Below, in pieces: positions 26,700 to 38,995 of a DNA stretch of 64,000 nucleotides. The stretch covers positions 2,163,617-2,227,616 of the forward strand of contig OX638346.1 of NCBI GenBank assembly GCA_951813515.1, read 5' to 3'. The notes beneath the pieces were generated by a model. It saw only the letters and a program-made list of their open reading frames with translations. It was not told the DNA's origin and did no database searches. Numbering within the stretch: position 1 is the stretch's first letter; each line of letters opens with the position of its first letter. This DNA comes from an uncultured Pseudomonadales bacterium (GTDB lineage: Bacteria; Pseudomonadota; Gammaproteobacteria; Pseudomonadales; Azotimanducaceae). A program made the translations under genes and the position numbers.

Positions 26700-29600
26700 A
26701 TGCTGAAGAACGGGTTGATCGTGGGCTTCGCCTGCCTGGCGGGTGTCGTCGCCTACATCCTCTTCGTCCTGGACTCAAGGGAACCCGACCCGTTGCCAGA
26801 GCAACAGGTGATCGACGCGACAGTTGCCCGGATCGCTGCTGAGAGCCGGGGAACTCTCCCGGAACCGGTCGCTCAGGCCATTCCGCAACCGTCACAGGCC
26901 GCGGAAGATCTGGATCGGGACCAAAGCGACGTACGGCCCTCTCCACCAGATGGCTATTCCTTTGTCGCGTTCGACGGAGAAATGCCCACCGCCCCTGTTC
27001 GCGACCCCGTCGTCCCGGCGAGACCCCGAGGCGAAGACGCGGAGTGGCTCGACTCCACGACTGCAATTCAGGACCTGGTCAATCAGTCCGTGGCTGCCGG
27101 GCGTCCCTGGTCGTTCGGCTGGATTCGGCTGTCGGAAAACGTGAACCTGGACGACCTTGCGGCGGCATTGGAAGGTACGGGCGCTGCTATCGTGGGCTCG
27201 GCGGGTGACTTGATACGCGCCAGGTTGCCGGGCGACAAGGCGCATCTCGAAGCGATCGCGGCGTTGCCGCCGGTAGGTCGTCTCGGCGTGACGCCCCGCG
27301 AGCGCAAACTGCCGGAAGCGTTTTTCAACGAGGTGGCCGCTCAACCCGCTCACGCGGAGATTCCGGTTTTCGTCACGCTCATGGCCGATGATCCCGATGG
27401 CCGATGGCGGCGGGCGTTGGAGAAGTCAGGCGCGGTGGTGGGCCGTTTCGACCCCTCGATCCGAGTCTACGCGGCGAACGTGACCCATGGAGTGCTTGAG
27501 ACCCTTGCACAGGCGGACTTCGTGCTGGCCATCGAGCCGATCAGCATCGTCGAAGCGGCGCACGACACCGCTGTGCCGGCGATGGGCGTCGATGCGCTGC
27601 GCGAATACACGGGCTCTCGCGGACTGTTTTCGGGTACGGGAGGAGCATCGGTGCCCATCGCCGTGATGGATACGGGCCTCAACATCAACCACCTGGACAT
27701 CGCTTCGAATCGGCAGAGTGTCTGTGGCGCAAACTTCGTGTGGCTCGACTTTTTCTTTTCGTTCTTCGTCGAGGAGGCCGAGGACCTGTGGATAGACGGA
27801 TTTGGCCACGGCACCCACGTTACCGGGACTATCGTTGGGAACGGCTACGTCGAACCGAGGTTCGCGGGCATGGCGCCGTCCGTGGGCCACATCCGTTTCG
27901 CGAAGGTCTTAAGCAGCTTTGGTTTCGGATCTGGCGACGGCATTGCCCGGGCAATGGACTTCCTTTCCAGGCCTTCGGGATGCATCGAAGGGGGACAGAT
28001 GTCTACCCGTGTCAAACCCTTGATCGTCAACATGAGTCTTAGTGAGCGCTCAAGGTTGTTCGAGGGCAGGAGCGTCGACGAGCGCAAGCTCGACTCCATC
28101 GTCTGGAGCCATCGACAGCTTTATGTCGTGTCCCAAGCGAATGCAGACGTACATGCGTTCTCCAACTATGCCAGCGCCAAGAACTCGCTGGCGGTCGGCG
28201 CCGCGATGGACAGCGGCGACATTGTGCCTTTCAGCAGTCACGGGCCGACTGCCGACGGGCGCCTGGCGCCGCAGGTGGTCGCCACCGGGCTGAATATCTT
28301 TTCTGCTACGGGGCAGGGGAGCCGCGGGGGCTATCGCGTGTCGAGCGGCACGAGCATGGCCTCGCCTGCTGTCGCGGGGATCGCTGCGCTGTTGATGGAC
28401 GCTTCGCCCGCGCATCGCGAAAACCCCGCGTTGGCGCGGGCGAGGCTGATGGCAAGCGCTATCCGGCCCAATGCCTGGCTGGAAGATCCTGCGGTATTCC
28501 CCGCCACCAACAGCAACGGACCGGGGACGCTGCAGGCCCAATACGGGATGGGAGGCGTGTCGGCGCGCACCAGCGTCCTCACACGCGATAGTGACGGTGG
28601 CTGGGTGAGCGGCAGCGCCACGGCGGCGATGGAAGCAGGTACATACGCCTACCAGGATATTGTCGTGCCAGAGGGCGCCACCCGACTGGACGTCGTGATG
28701 ACCTGGGACGAGCCGCCCACGGATGCGATCGCCGACCCTGTCCTGAACGATCTCGACCTGTGGCTCGACAAGGACGGCGACTGCGAACTGGTGGCGTGTG
28801 GGGAGCACGTTTCCGCTTCCCGCATCGACAACGTCGAATGGATCATCGTGAGGGATCCCGAACCTGGCACCTACAGGGCCAGGGTGGCAGCGCATCGCGT
28901 CCTCACCGACGCGCCCCGCGCGGCGCTCGCGTGGACGGTCATACGCGGCGCTTCGACGCCGACCCTCACGATTTCCTCCGACGAGCAGACGCTTACGGGA
29001 GAGGAGAGAGATGAATTCACGGTAACGGTGTCCGTGGACGGGTACGTCGCCGCCGGGACGCGCCTGCACATCGATTGCCGCAACGCCGTTGGCGCGACGA
29101 CTGGTTGCGACGACCTGAAGCTGGAAGCGACGGTCGGGCGCGAAGACGGCATATCGGTGGACGTGTCGGGTGAAGTTCCTCCGAACGCTTCTGACAACCT
29201 TCGGGGTGTATCCATTCCGCTTGGGGAGGTCGGTGCGGGCGAATCCCAGGAAGTCAGGTTCTTCCTCTCGCACGGTGACGCGTCGGACGGAGCCCGCCTT
29301 TACTTCACCGCCAGCGCGTGGAATGCGAACGCGGCGTCGGCAACCGTCGATATTCAGCGGAGTACGGCGCAGGAGTACGCCGACGTTGCGAGCCCCGCCA
29401 ACGACGATTTCGCTACGGCTCGGGCGATAGAGGGCGAGTCCGGTTCCCATGCAGTGGACCTGCTGCTGGCGACGCCGGAACCCGGAGAACCGGCGTTTGC
29501 CGGGTTCGCGGGGCGTCCCGCCGGATCCGTCTGGTATGCCTGGACGGCCCCGGAGAACGGCGCATACCGTTTCGAGACATCCGCGCCGGCGGGTGCGCCA

Positions 29601-32009
29601 GACGTGCGCAACGATCGGATCGACGTCTTCAAGGGTGATCGCATCGCGGCCCTGGATCCGGTCGCGTCCAATCGATCGGGTGCGACTTTCTTTGCCGGGA
29701 AGGGACAGCAGTATCGGGTTCGTCTGAGCAATCTGACGGTGGGACTCTCCCAGACCTTCCGCTGGAAATCGGGGACACCCCCCGCCAATGATGACTTTGC
29801 GCAGGCCACACTGGTTGAAGGTGCGTCCGGGGAAGTCGATGGGACGAGCGGGGGTGCGACCCTCGAGCGGGGCGAATGGTTTGGCGAGGCGGCGGCAACC
29901 ACCTGGTACCGGTGGGTCGCTCCGAGCGACGGCGATTGGGAATTCTCAATCGATCGCCCGAAGGTCGTCCTCGTCCTGGAAGGCGAGGAGATTTCGGCGC
30001 TCCGGCTGGTTTCTCAATACCCGGGAGATGCTGCGAATTTCCCCGCGCGGGCGGAACAGGTGTATCGCATCGTCGTCGCTGAACCCGATGCGTACACGTC
30101 CAGCGACGCATTTACCCTGCGATGGTCCGAAAGCACCGCCAGCCGGGACCTGAACGACGATGCCCTTGGCGCCGAACTGCTCGAGAGCGCCGCCTCGTCG
30201 CGACGTTTCATCGATGTGAGTTCAAGATCGACGGTGGAACATTCAGAGCCAGTTGAGACCGGCGTAAGGACCAAATGGTGGATGTGGGCTGCGCCGGAAG
30301 ATGGCCGCTACACCTGGCGCCTGGGGGGCAGTTCGTACCCTAGGCTGCGATTCGCAGTGTTCGATGGAGAGTCTGTGGAGGCGTTGCAGTTGGTGGCGGA
30401 GTCCGGTCCGGATACAGCGCCGTTCGCCCTCGCGTTTGAAGCGACAAGCGAAGAGCGACATTGGATGTCGTTCGGTTTCGCGAATGGTGATGTTGCGGCG
30501 TATGCGCAGCCTCGCGCTACTGCCGAATTGATATGGGGGCCAACGCCCGACAACGACGACGTGGCGAGCGCCTCGGTCCTGGAAGGCGAAGAAGGTTCGG
30601 TCACTGGTTCGAACGAGTTCGCGACGACACAACGGGGACAACGCACCAATGTCCTTGGGCACTCGACATTGTGGTGGACCTATGAAGCGCCGACTGCGGG
30701 TTGGTATCGGTTCTCGCTGGACAATCCCGGCTCGTCCTGGGTACTGGCGGTGCATCGGGATTCAGCGGATGGCCTCGGCGGACTGGAAATCATCAGGTCA
30801 AACACCTGGCAACAGAGCCTGCCCGAGGCGCCGGAAGTGATCTTCTACGCCGAGGCGGGATCGCGCTACACCGTCTCGCTTGGTACGCGTGGGGACGAGT
30901 CCGGCGACACTTTCGGATTGCGTTGGGCGCCGACCGACGCGCCGGCCTGGCTCGGATATGTCGGACGGCTGGCTGACGGAGATACCGATTCGGGCGGCGA
31001 GACGGTCGAAATGCGGGGTTTGGCCGACCTCGTGTTCAACGGAGACGGCGACGTGCTTTACCTGGGTTCGTCGCTCGGCCTGCAGGTATTCGAACGGGAT
31101 TCCGACACCGGCCGCCTGGCCGTGGCGCAATCGTTTGACGACTATTTCCGTCGTAGCGCGCTGTTTTGGGATACGCATCGCACGAGGCTCGTCGCGCACG
31201 ACTGCGGCACCTGGCGTTCGTTCACGTCCGACGGCGACGATTCTTCATTGACCGATGCTGGTGAACTCACGGTTGCGGAGGACCCGGGAAGGTGTGGAGA
31301 CGACCTCTTCGCGGATACGTCCGGGTCGTTCCTGTACCGGATGGGCGTCGGACACATCGACCTGTTCGCGGTTGAAGAGTCCGGCGACCTGCGGTTCGTG
31401 GAGACGCAGGAGCTGTCCGGCCTGCGGCGCGCGGTCATCTCGAACGGCGACAGTCACGTGTACGCGGTTACGCAGAACGCGCTGCACGTGTATACGCGAG
31501 ACTCCGAGACAGGCGCCCTGACCGCCACCGACGCCGAAACAGGGCTCCAGGGGCCGGGAGGGACACTCGCGATCAGCGACGACGACGCACATCTCTTCGT
31601 ATTTGACAGGAACGGTGAGCGCACGAACCTGTTTGCGCTTGAAGATCCCGCGAATCCGGTTCTGCTCGGCGACCTGCCCGCATTCTGGCGGCCACCGTTC
31701 TTCCAGAGTCTCAACAACGCCTGCCCGTTCGCGAGTCTGCGCGAGGATGGGCTCATCGCCGATGTCTTCTGCGCCAGTTCAGCCTTTGTCGTGAGATGGC
31801 GCTCGGACTTCGAGTACCTGGCTGGAACCGACTACATCGCCGATTCGCAACCGGATCGAAACAACAACCACGTGCCGGACTTCGCCTCTCCCGAAGGCAT
31901 GGCGGCGAGCCCCGACGGACTCCACGTCTATCTCAGCACCGATCGACATGGAATCCTGATCTTCGAGCGGATCGGCATTGAAGACGACACGGAGTCCGCT
32001 GAGGAGTAG
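26700..32009 (+). CDS. Giant exported subtilisin-like (S8) serine protease with repeat domains and a beta-propeller-like end
   Basis: 1769 residues. A hydrophobic helix at residues 5-24 is a signal sequence or anchor. Residues about 30-290 are a propeptide-like region. The S8 domain spans about 315-620, with D324 (AVMDTG), H370 (GHGTH), oxyanion N481 and S552 (SGTSMASP). A beta-sandwich follows at about 620-890. Four related domains of roughly 115-130 residues start near 900, 1029, 1152 and 1284, each opening NDD and holding an aromatic core such as WYAWTAPENGAYRF. Residues 1418-1769 look like a YncE-type propeller (DVLYLGSSLGLQVF; GLHVYLSTDRHG). No sorting anchor was found, so it may be secreted or surface-held. 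Substrate unknown. Confidence 0.88.
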   Translation: MLKNGLIVGFACLAGVVAYILFVLDSREPDPLPEQQVIDATVARIAAESRGTLPEPVAQAIPQPSQAAEDLDRDQSDVRPSPPDGYSFVAFDGEMPTAPVRDPVVPARPRGEDAEWLDSTTAIQDLVNQSVAAGRPWSFGWIRLSENVNLDDLAAALEGTGAAIVGSAGDLIRARLPGDKAHLEAIAALPPVGRLGVTPRERKLPEAFFNEVAAQPAHAEIPVFVTLMADDPDGRWRRALEKSGAVVGRFDPSIRVYAANVTHGVLETLAQADFVLAIEPISIVEAAHDTAVPAMGVDALREYTGSRGLFSGTGGASVPIAVMDTGLNINHLDIASNRQSVCGANFVWLDFFFSFFVEEAEDLWIDGFGHGTHVTGTIVGNGYVEPRFAGMAPSVGHIRFAKVLSSFGFGSGDGIARAMDFLSRPSGCIEGGQMSTRVKPLIVNMSLSERSRLFEGRSVDERKLDSIVWSHRQLYVVSQANADVHAFSNYASAKNSLAVGAAMDSGDIVPFSSHGPTADGRLAPQVVATGLNIFSATGQGSRGGYRVSSGTSMASPAVAGIAALLMDASPAHRENPALARARLMASAIRPNAWLEDPAVFPATNSNGPGTLQAQYGMGGVSARTSVLTRDSDGGWVSGSATAAMEAGTYAYQDIVVPEGATRLDVVMTWDEPPTDAIADPVLNDLDLWLDKDGDCELVACGEHVSASRIDNVEWIIVRDPEPGTYRARVAAHRVLTDAPRAALAWTVIRGASTPTLTISSDEQTLTGEERDEFTVTVSVDGYVAAGTRLHIDCRNAVGATTGCDDLKLEATVGREDGISVDVSGEVPPNASDNLRGVSIPLGEVGAGESQEVRFFLSHGDASDGARLYFTASAWNANAASATVDIQRSTAQEYADVASPANDDFATARAIEGESGSHAVDLLLATPEPGEPAFAGFAGRPAGSVWYAWTAPENGAYRFETSAPAGAPDVRNDRIDVFKGDRIAALDPVASNRSGATFFAGKGQQYRVRLSNLTVGLSQTFRWKSGTPPANDDFAQATLVEGASGEVDGTSGGATLERGEWFGEAAATTWYRWVAPSDGDWEFSIDRPKVVLVLEGEEISALRLVSQYPGDAANFPARAEQVYRIVVAEPDAYTSSDAFTLRWSESTASRDLNDDALGAELLESAASSRRFIDVSSRSTVEHSEPVETGVRTKWWMWAAPEDGRYTWRLGGSSYPRLRFAVFDGESVEALQLVAESGPDTAPFALAFEATSEERHWMSFGFANGDVAAYAQPRATAELIWGPTPDNDDVASASVLEGEEGSVTGSNEFATTQRGQRTNVLGHSTLWWTYEAPTAGWYRFSLDNPGSSWVLAVHRDSADGLGGLEIIRSNTWQQSLPEAPEVIFYAEAGSRYTVSLGTRGDESGDTFGLRWAPTDAPAWLGYVGRLADGDTDSGGETVEMRGLADLVFNGDGDVLYLGSSLGLQVFERDSDTGRLAVAQSFDDYFRRSALFWDTHRTRLVAHDCGTWRSFTSDGDDSSLTDAGELTVAEDPGRCGDDLFADTSGSFLYRMGVGHIDLFAVEESGDLRFVETQELSGLRRAVISNGDSHVYAVTQNALHVYTRDSETGALTATDAETGLQGPGGTLAISDDDAHLFVFDRNGERTNLFALEDPANPVLLGDLPAFWRPPFFQSLNNACPFASLREDGLIADVFCASSAFVVRWRSDFEYLAGTDYIADSQPDRNNNHVPDFASPEGMAASPDGLHVYLSTDRHGILIFERIGIEDDTESAEE

Positions 32010-32016
32010 CGCGCGA

Positions 32017-33114
32017 TCAGTCGTCAAACACGAGGATCGATCGCCCGGCGATCTTGCCTTCGCTGAGCGCGGTAGTGGCCTCGTTGATGTCGTCGATGCG
32101 ATAACGTTCCGTGACCAGCGCTTCGAGGTCGAGTTCGCCTCGCGCGTGCCAGTCGAGGAACATCGGAAAGTCGCGTTCGGGACAACACGATCCGCCCATG
32201 CTGCCTCGAAACTGCTTTTCGTGGTGGACCATCGCGCTGGCGTTGAGTTCCACTGTCGTGCTTGGAATGCCGACGAGGACCGCGGTGCCGCCGCGGCGGG
32301 CGCCGAAATGGCCCGGCCGGCAGGCGGGCATGATCTGCTGCATGGTGGTCTTGAGTCCGATGCAGTCGAACGCGTAGTCGACGCCGGTGACAGGCGCGCC
32401 CCCGACGGCCAGGTAGTTCGGGTGGTCCACCATGGCGTGTATCTGTTCCACCGGATCGCCCTCTGACGCGTTGACGCCGTGGGTCGCCCCGAACCGCTTG
32501 GCGAACTCGAGCTTCTCGTCGTCGACGTCCACCGCGATGATCGGGTTTGCGCGTCGCATGCGGGCGCCACAAATGGCCGACAGGCCAACGCCTCCGACGC
32601 CGAAAACCGCCACGCTCTCGCCTTCCTGCACATCGGCTGTATTGAGCACCGCGCCGGCGCCCGTCATGATCGCGCAGCCGACGATGGCGGTCACGTCCTT
32701 GGCGATGTCGTCGTCCGCCTTCACCACGAATTGATGGTCGGCGACCGTGTTGTCCGCCCAGGTGAAGACGTTATGGGTCGCAGCGCCGCCGCCGGGCAGT
32801 TCGAGGCGGACGGGTTGGGGCGCGTCCTTGATGTGCTCTGCGTCTCGTGGCACCCAGGTGATGAGCACCGTGTCGCCCTCGTCGACATGGGTGACGGCAC
32901 TGCCTTTCTTCAGGACGATGCCGGTAGATTCGTGTCCGAGAAGCGCAGGCCTCGTGCGGGGATGACGTATCTGGTGCAGTTGTGAGTGGCAGATGCCGGA
33001 GGCGAACTGCCGCACGACCACCTGCGTCGGCTCAGGGTCCGGCAGGTTGACTTCGCGAATCTCCAGTGGTCCTTCCTTCTCTGGCAGAACGACCACGCGC
33101 GCGGGTGTACTCAT
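32017..33114 (-). CDS. Zinc-family NAD-dependent alcohol dehydrogenase, MDR superfamily
   Basis: A 365-residue medium-chain dehydrogenase/reductase. The catalytic zinc ligands are C42, H61 (GHES) and C147. The Rossmann motif is GVGGVG at 172-177, and the acidic residue in VDVDDEK favours NAD. The loop that carries four cysteines for the structural zinc in class III and NDMA-type enzymes is replaced here by TWVPRDAEHIKDAP, with no cysteines. It lies 78 bases downstream of the mevalonate operon on the same strand and could oxidise an alcohol from that pathway, though this is only a positional guess. Confidence 0.88.
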   Translation of the reverse strand: MSTPARVVVLPEKEGPLEIREVNLPDPEPTQVVVRQFASGICHSQLHQIRHPRTRPALLGHESTGIVLKKGSAVTHVDEGDTVLITWVPRDAEHIKDAPQPVRLELPGGGAATHNVFTWADNTVADHQFVVKADDDIAKDVTAIVGCAIMTGAGAVLNTADVQEGESVAVFGVGGVGLSAICGARMRRANPIIAVDVDDEKLEFAKRFGATHGVNASEGDPVEQIHAMVDHPNYLAVGGAPVTGVDYAFDCIGLKTTMQQIMPACRPGHFGARRGGTAVLVGIPSTTVELNASAMVHHEKQFRGSMGGSCCPERDFPMFLDWHARGELDLEALVTERYRIDDINEATTALSEGKIAGRSILVFDD

Positions 33115-33192
33115 CTAGATTTCCTTTGACGTTGCTGTTGTCGTGTTGTGAAGGCGAAGAATATTGCTTTCGAGCGTGTTCCGCACCGCTGA

Positions 33193-35422
<2,230 letters not shown>

Positions 35423-35448
<26 letters not shown>

Positions 35449-36400
35449 GCCGTGAGATCTCTGCCGGTACGACGAGGAAACCCTCCCGCTCTATGCGCCT
35501 TTGATAGGCGGCCAGGGCGCTCGGATCGAGCGTTACGCCCACACCCATATCGCCGCCGGCACCGCAGGGTTTATAGAGCACGCCGAACTCTTTGGCAAGG
35601 CGCCCTGCGTGCATGTGCTGCGGGGAAAAAATGCCGATCCGCGCGGCACGATCCATGTGGATGAGGGCGTCGATGTACCGGGGCAGGAGGTCGAGGAACC
35701 TGGCCGGCGAGTCGGCGATGGCGGTCGCGGATCGTACGAGGTCGCGCAGTTCCTGAGGCACACGGTCGCCGCGCCACGCGTCAAAGCACCGAACCAGGGC
35801 GCGGGTGTCGGCGCCGACCCCGGTGAATACAAACGTGTGGTGGATGTCCGGTGGCAGCCGCGCACCTTGCGGGTGGCCGTCCTGGAAGCGGATGATTCCG
35901 CCGCAATACGACGCTGCGACATCCACGCCGCTGCCGGCGCCTCCCTGCCAGCCGCGGTGTGTCGCCAGGACATGTTGCAGGGTAGGAGGGGCGATGCCGG
36001 CAAGTTCGGCCAACGCCGCAGTGACCGCCACGGCACAAGCTGCGCTTGACCCGAAACCCAGCTTTTCCCGGTCCTGGTAAAAGGGTTGAGAGTCGATCTC
36101 GATCTCGAGGTGCGCCGGTAGCGTTCGCGGATCGACGTCGAGACTCTTGAGCGCGAACCGGGCAAGTGCGGCGGGACCGGTGTCGGGCAGTTCGTCGCGC
36201 CGATGCGCGGCCCTCGCGTTGTAACCTCGGCTGACGAATGACCAGTCGCCCGCGCTTGCGCGTGTCACGCGACACGTGACGCGGCGGTCTACGGCGGCCG
36301 CCAGGGCGGGCGCGCCGGCAAGCACGGCATATTCTCCGGTCAGCACCTGCTTGCCGGGGGCGACAGCCTCGATGACGCTCAGATCTGCCACCGTTGACAC
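35423..36400 (-). CDS. Phosphomevalonate kinase, GHMP family
   Basis: 325 residues. The N-terminal substrate motif PGKQVLTGEYAVLAG lies at 15-29, the ATP-binding loop EKLGFGSSAAC at 112-122, and a glycine-rich C-terminal motif CGAGGDMGVGV late in the chain. It is placed between mvaD and the HMG-CoA reductase/mevalonate kinase fusion, so phosphomevalonate kinase is the missing activity for the pathway, and the motif set fits bacterial PMK. A mevalonate-kinase-like paralogue cannot be fully excluded without a tree. It overlaps the fusion gene start and follows mvaD by 33 bases. Confidence 0.85.
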
Positions 36401-36433
36401 CAGTACGGGACACTCACCGGGCGGGCGCGCGGC

Positions 36434-37459
36434 TCACGATGACACGCATGCCGCTCCGGGTCCGAGCCCCACGACATGGATGTCCTGTACCCCGGGCATT
36501 TCGGCGAGGGCAACCCGCACTTTGTCCGCATCACCGGGAAGACAGACGGCCTTGATCTGGGGCCCGGCATCGATGGTGAAGAACACGCCGACCCCAGCTT
36601 CGCGCAGCGCCCGGACTCGACGAATCCCTTCCAGGGTCCCGGCGTTCCAGTACACGAGCGGCGGGTCGGTGGTCAGCATGACGGCGTGCATTCTCAGACA
36701 GCTCGCCTCGGCAATGGCCCCCAGGGCGGAGAAGTCGCGACGCGCAACAACCTCCAGCGCCGCTTCGAAATCCCGGGCATTCGACTCGATCCAACTCCCG
36801 TAGAACGGCGATGTCCTGCGCGATAGCTCCATGCCTTCGGTGGAGCCAACGGTCTTTCGCTCCCGGGAGGTGACCGCGATGACCACATTGAGAGGCCACT
36901 CGCCGGGTGCGAGCAATGGTTCGGCGGCCCAGCCGTTGCTGGCGGCGAGGGCGGTGAAACCTCCCGTCACCGATCGCGCTGCGGAAGCCGATCCGCGTCG
37001 CGCCCACCGGGATCGCTCTTCGAGCGAAAGACCCAGGTCCATTGCACCGTCAATCGCGGTGACGAGCGCCGCCATGCCGGACGCGGAGGACGCCAACCCC
37101 GACGCGGTCGGGAAGTTGTTCGACGTTTCGATCAGGAGCGGGGGTATGGCGAAGTTCTGGCGTAGCAGGTGCAGGAACTGTTCGATCTTCGCATCCCTGA
37201 CGGCCTCTCCGTTTACGACAATTCGGTCGGACCCGCTCTTTTCGGCAACGGTGGTGGTCGTCGTCAACGTGTCCAGGGTAATGGAAAGCGACGCCGTTTC
37301 CGGCGTATTTGTCGCCGCGAGTCGCTTGCCCCAGTACTTGACCAGGGCGATGTTGGGATGCGCGACGGCGGTGGCGCACCGAATCCCGGCGGGCACGCGA
37401 ATGGATCGTTCCTGCTTCACGGCAATGACTCTGGACCGCGACGGTGGTTTAATCAACAT
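36434..37459 (-). CDS. mvaD: Diphosphomevalonate decarboxylase
   Basis: Catalyses the ATP-dependent decarboxylation of diphosphomevalonate to isopentenyl diphosphate. It has 341 residues. The family signature HPNIALVKYWGKR is at 34-46 and the phosphate-binding loop TASGLASSASGMAAL at 118-132. The segment FFTIDAGPQIKAVC near residue 295 holds the probable catalytic Asp. ATG 37459 is chosen; upstream in-frame sequence is antisense to the dienelactone hydrolase gene. It is first in the mevalonate operon, which runs on the minus strand through 33193. Confidence 0.92.
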   Translation of the reverse strand: MLIKPPSRSRVIAVKQERSIRVPAGIRCATAVAHPNIALVKYWGKRLAATNTPETASLSITLDTLTTTTTVAEKSGSDRIVVNGEAVRDAKIEQFLHLLRQNFAIPPLLIETSNNFPTASGLASSASGMAALVTAIDGAMDLGLSLEERSRWARRGSASAARSVTGGFTALAASNGWAAEPLLAPGEWPLNVVIAVTSRERKTVGSTEGMELSRRTSPFYGSWIESNARDFEAALEVVARRDFSALGAIAEASCLRMHAVMLTTDPPLVYWNAGTLEGIRRVRALREAGVGVFFTIDAGPQIKAVCLPGDADKVRVALAEMPGVQDIHVVGLGPGAACVSS

Positions 37460-37537
37460 ACTTCGTTCAGCGAAATCATGGGCGGCGCTTTCTGCGTCGG
37501 ACACTTGGCGGGGTGGAGGCCCCAGGGAGGACGATCC

Positions 37538-38224
37538 ATGGCTGGCCGTTTCGAGACGCTCACCGTCGACGGCACCGATATGTCCGCGTTCGTCGCCGGG
37601 GCCGACAAGACGCGCCCCGGGGTGCTGGTCTGTATCCATGCGCCGGGCGTTGATCCCTTTATTCAGGACATTTGCGTACGCCTCGAGACCGCCGGTTTCG
37701 CAGCAGTCGCGCCTGATCTCTATCACCGTCACGATATCGACGGACGCGGGCCGATGGAGCGGATGGCGCTTTTGCGGGACGATCAGATCGTTCGCGATTT
37801 CAGGGCTGCCAAGCGGTACCTGGGCGAGTGCTCCAACGGGACGCAACTTGTTGTCGGATTCTGCATGGGCGGCCGCTTGGCGTACCTATGGGCGGCCCAT
37901 GACAAGGACGTGCGGGCGGCGGTGATCTTCTACGGCGGCAATATCATGGTGCCATGGGGTGAAGGAAATCGGGCACCGTTCGAACGCACGGCCGAGATCC
38001 ACTGCCCCCTCCTGGGGCTGTTCGGCAACGAGGACGAGAATCCGAGTCCAGAGGACGTGGACAAGATTGCGGCGGAACTCGACCGTCATGGAAAGTCCTA
38101 TACGTTCCACCGATATGACGGAGCCGGCCACGCGTTCCTCAACGCCATGCGCCCATCCCATCGCACCCAACCGGCCGAGGATGCCTGGGGCAAGTGCCTG
38201 GAGTTTCTGCGCGAGCACGCTTGA
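37538..38224 (+). CDS. Dienelactone hydrolase family protein
   Basis: A 228-residue alpha/beta hydrolase. The nucleophile is C109 in GFCMGG and H198 lies in YDGAGHAF, with an acidic residue near 164-165 in FGNEDENPSPED. The start ATG 37538 follows GGGAGG. It is divergent from mvaD (78-bp gap). Family members cleave dienelactones in aromatic breakdown, but many act on other esters, so no substrate is assigned. Confidence 0.9.
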   Translation: MAGRFETLTVDGTDMSAFVAGADKTRPGVLVCIHAPGVDPFIQDICVRLETAGFAAVAPDLYHRHDIDGRGPMERMALLRDDQIVRDFRAAKRYLGECSNGTQLVVGFCMGGRLAYLWAAHDKDVRAAVIFYGGNIMVPWGEGNRAPFERTAEIHCPLLGLFGNEDENPSPEDVDKIAAELDRHGKSYTFHRYDGAGHAFLNAMRPSHRTQPAEDAWGKCLEFLREHA

Positions 38225-38995
38225 CGGCTGCCGGGAAGGCGCTTCGTCCCTACTTCCGAGCGCGCTAGCGCCACAAAATCCGTCGCCCTGACGGGCACCG
38301 CATTTTACCCCCGCCCAAGCCCTCTGTTTCGCCCATCCCGCCTGTCCCGGATCTGCGCCTTGATCGGCACTGGCGTGCCGTTCTACGGCGTAGCCGCGTA
38401 CGCTCAAAAAACCCCATCAATACCTGCTACTTACGGGCTTAGCACCTAGTCGATCCCACTACAGATCACCTGCCCGATCCGCGATGCCTGGACACCCCTC
38501 GCGGCGTCCCGGCGCGGCCTGATGCCTTACAAACCGACACGCCGACGGCATCTTAGTCGATTCACCGATGGACGTCTTGCCGCGGTGCATCGCAGCGCAT
38601 CGCAGTCCGCCGCCGGGGCCGAATCAAGGGCCGCCAGGGCGCCCGGCTGCGCCGGGCGCGCACCCTTGAAACGACGCCGGCGGCACCACGCTGACCGCCG
38701 GGAGCGGGCGGGGCCACCCCGTTCGCGACGTCACACGAGGCGGGCGCGGGCTGGCTTCGACTTCCTCGCAACCCGCCCGCTCCCCGCCGGAGCGGCGAGC
38801 GCCCCTCCTGGCGCATCGTGCGCGGCCGTGGTGGGGCTCGGTGGTTTGATGCGGATGGTTCTCAAGGTTTCGACGAAGGAGCCGCAGCGGCGTTGACAGA
38901 GGATTGTGGGCGGTGCCGCCGGCGGCGGCCCGTGCTCTATCGCCTGCGGCGACCAAGCCCGCTGGCGCGGTCTTGTCCCTGACGGGTAACGATCA
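38225..38995. other. Non-coding GC-rich region with repeat copy A
   Basis: About 770 bases after the dienelactone hydrolase gene. It contains dispersed repeat family 2 copy A at 38263-38390. The rest, up to the integrase fragment, holds only low-complexity, very GC-rich frames with no recognisable protein. Confidence 0.5.
38263..38390 (+). repeat. Dispersed repeat family 2, copy A
   Basis: Runs from CGCTAGCGCCA to TTCTACGGCG. Aligns by eye with copy B (25428-25556, opposite strand) over about 130 bp, with several small indels. It lies at the entry to the decayed accessory region. Confidence 0.75.
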
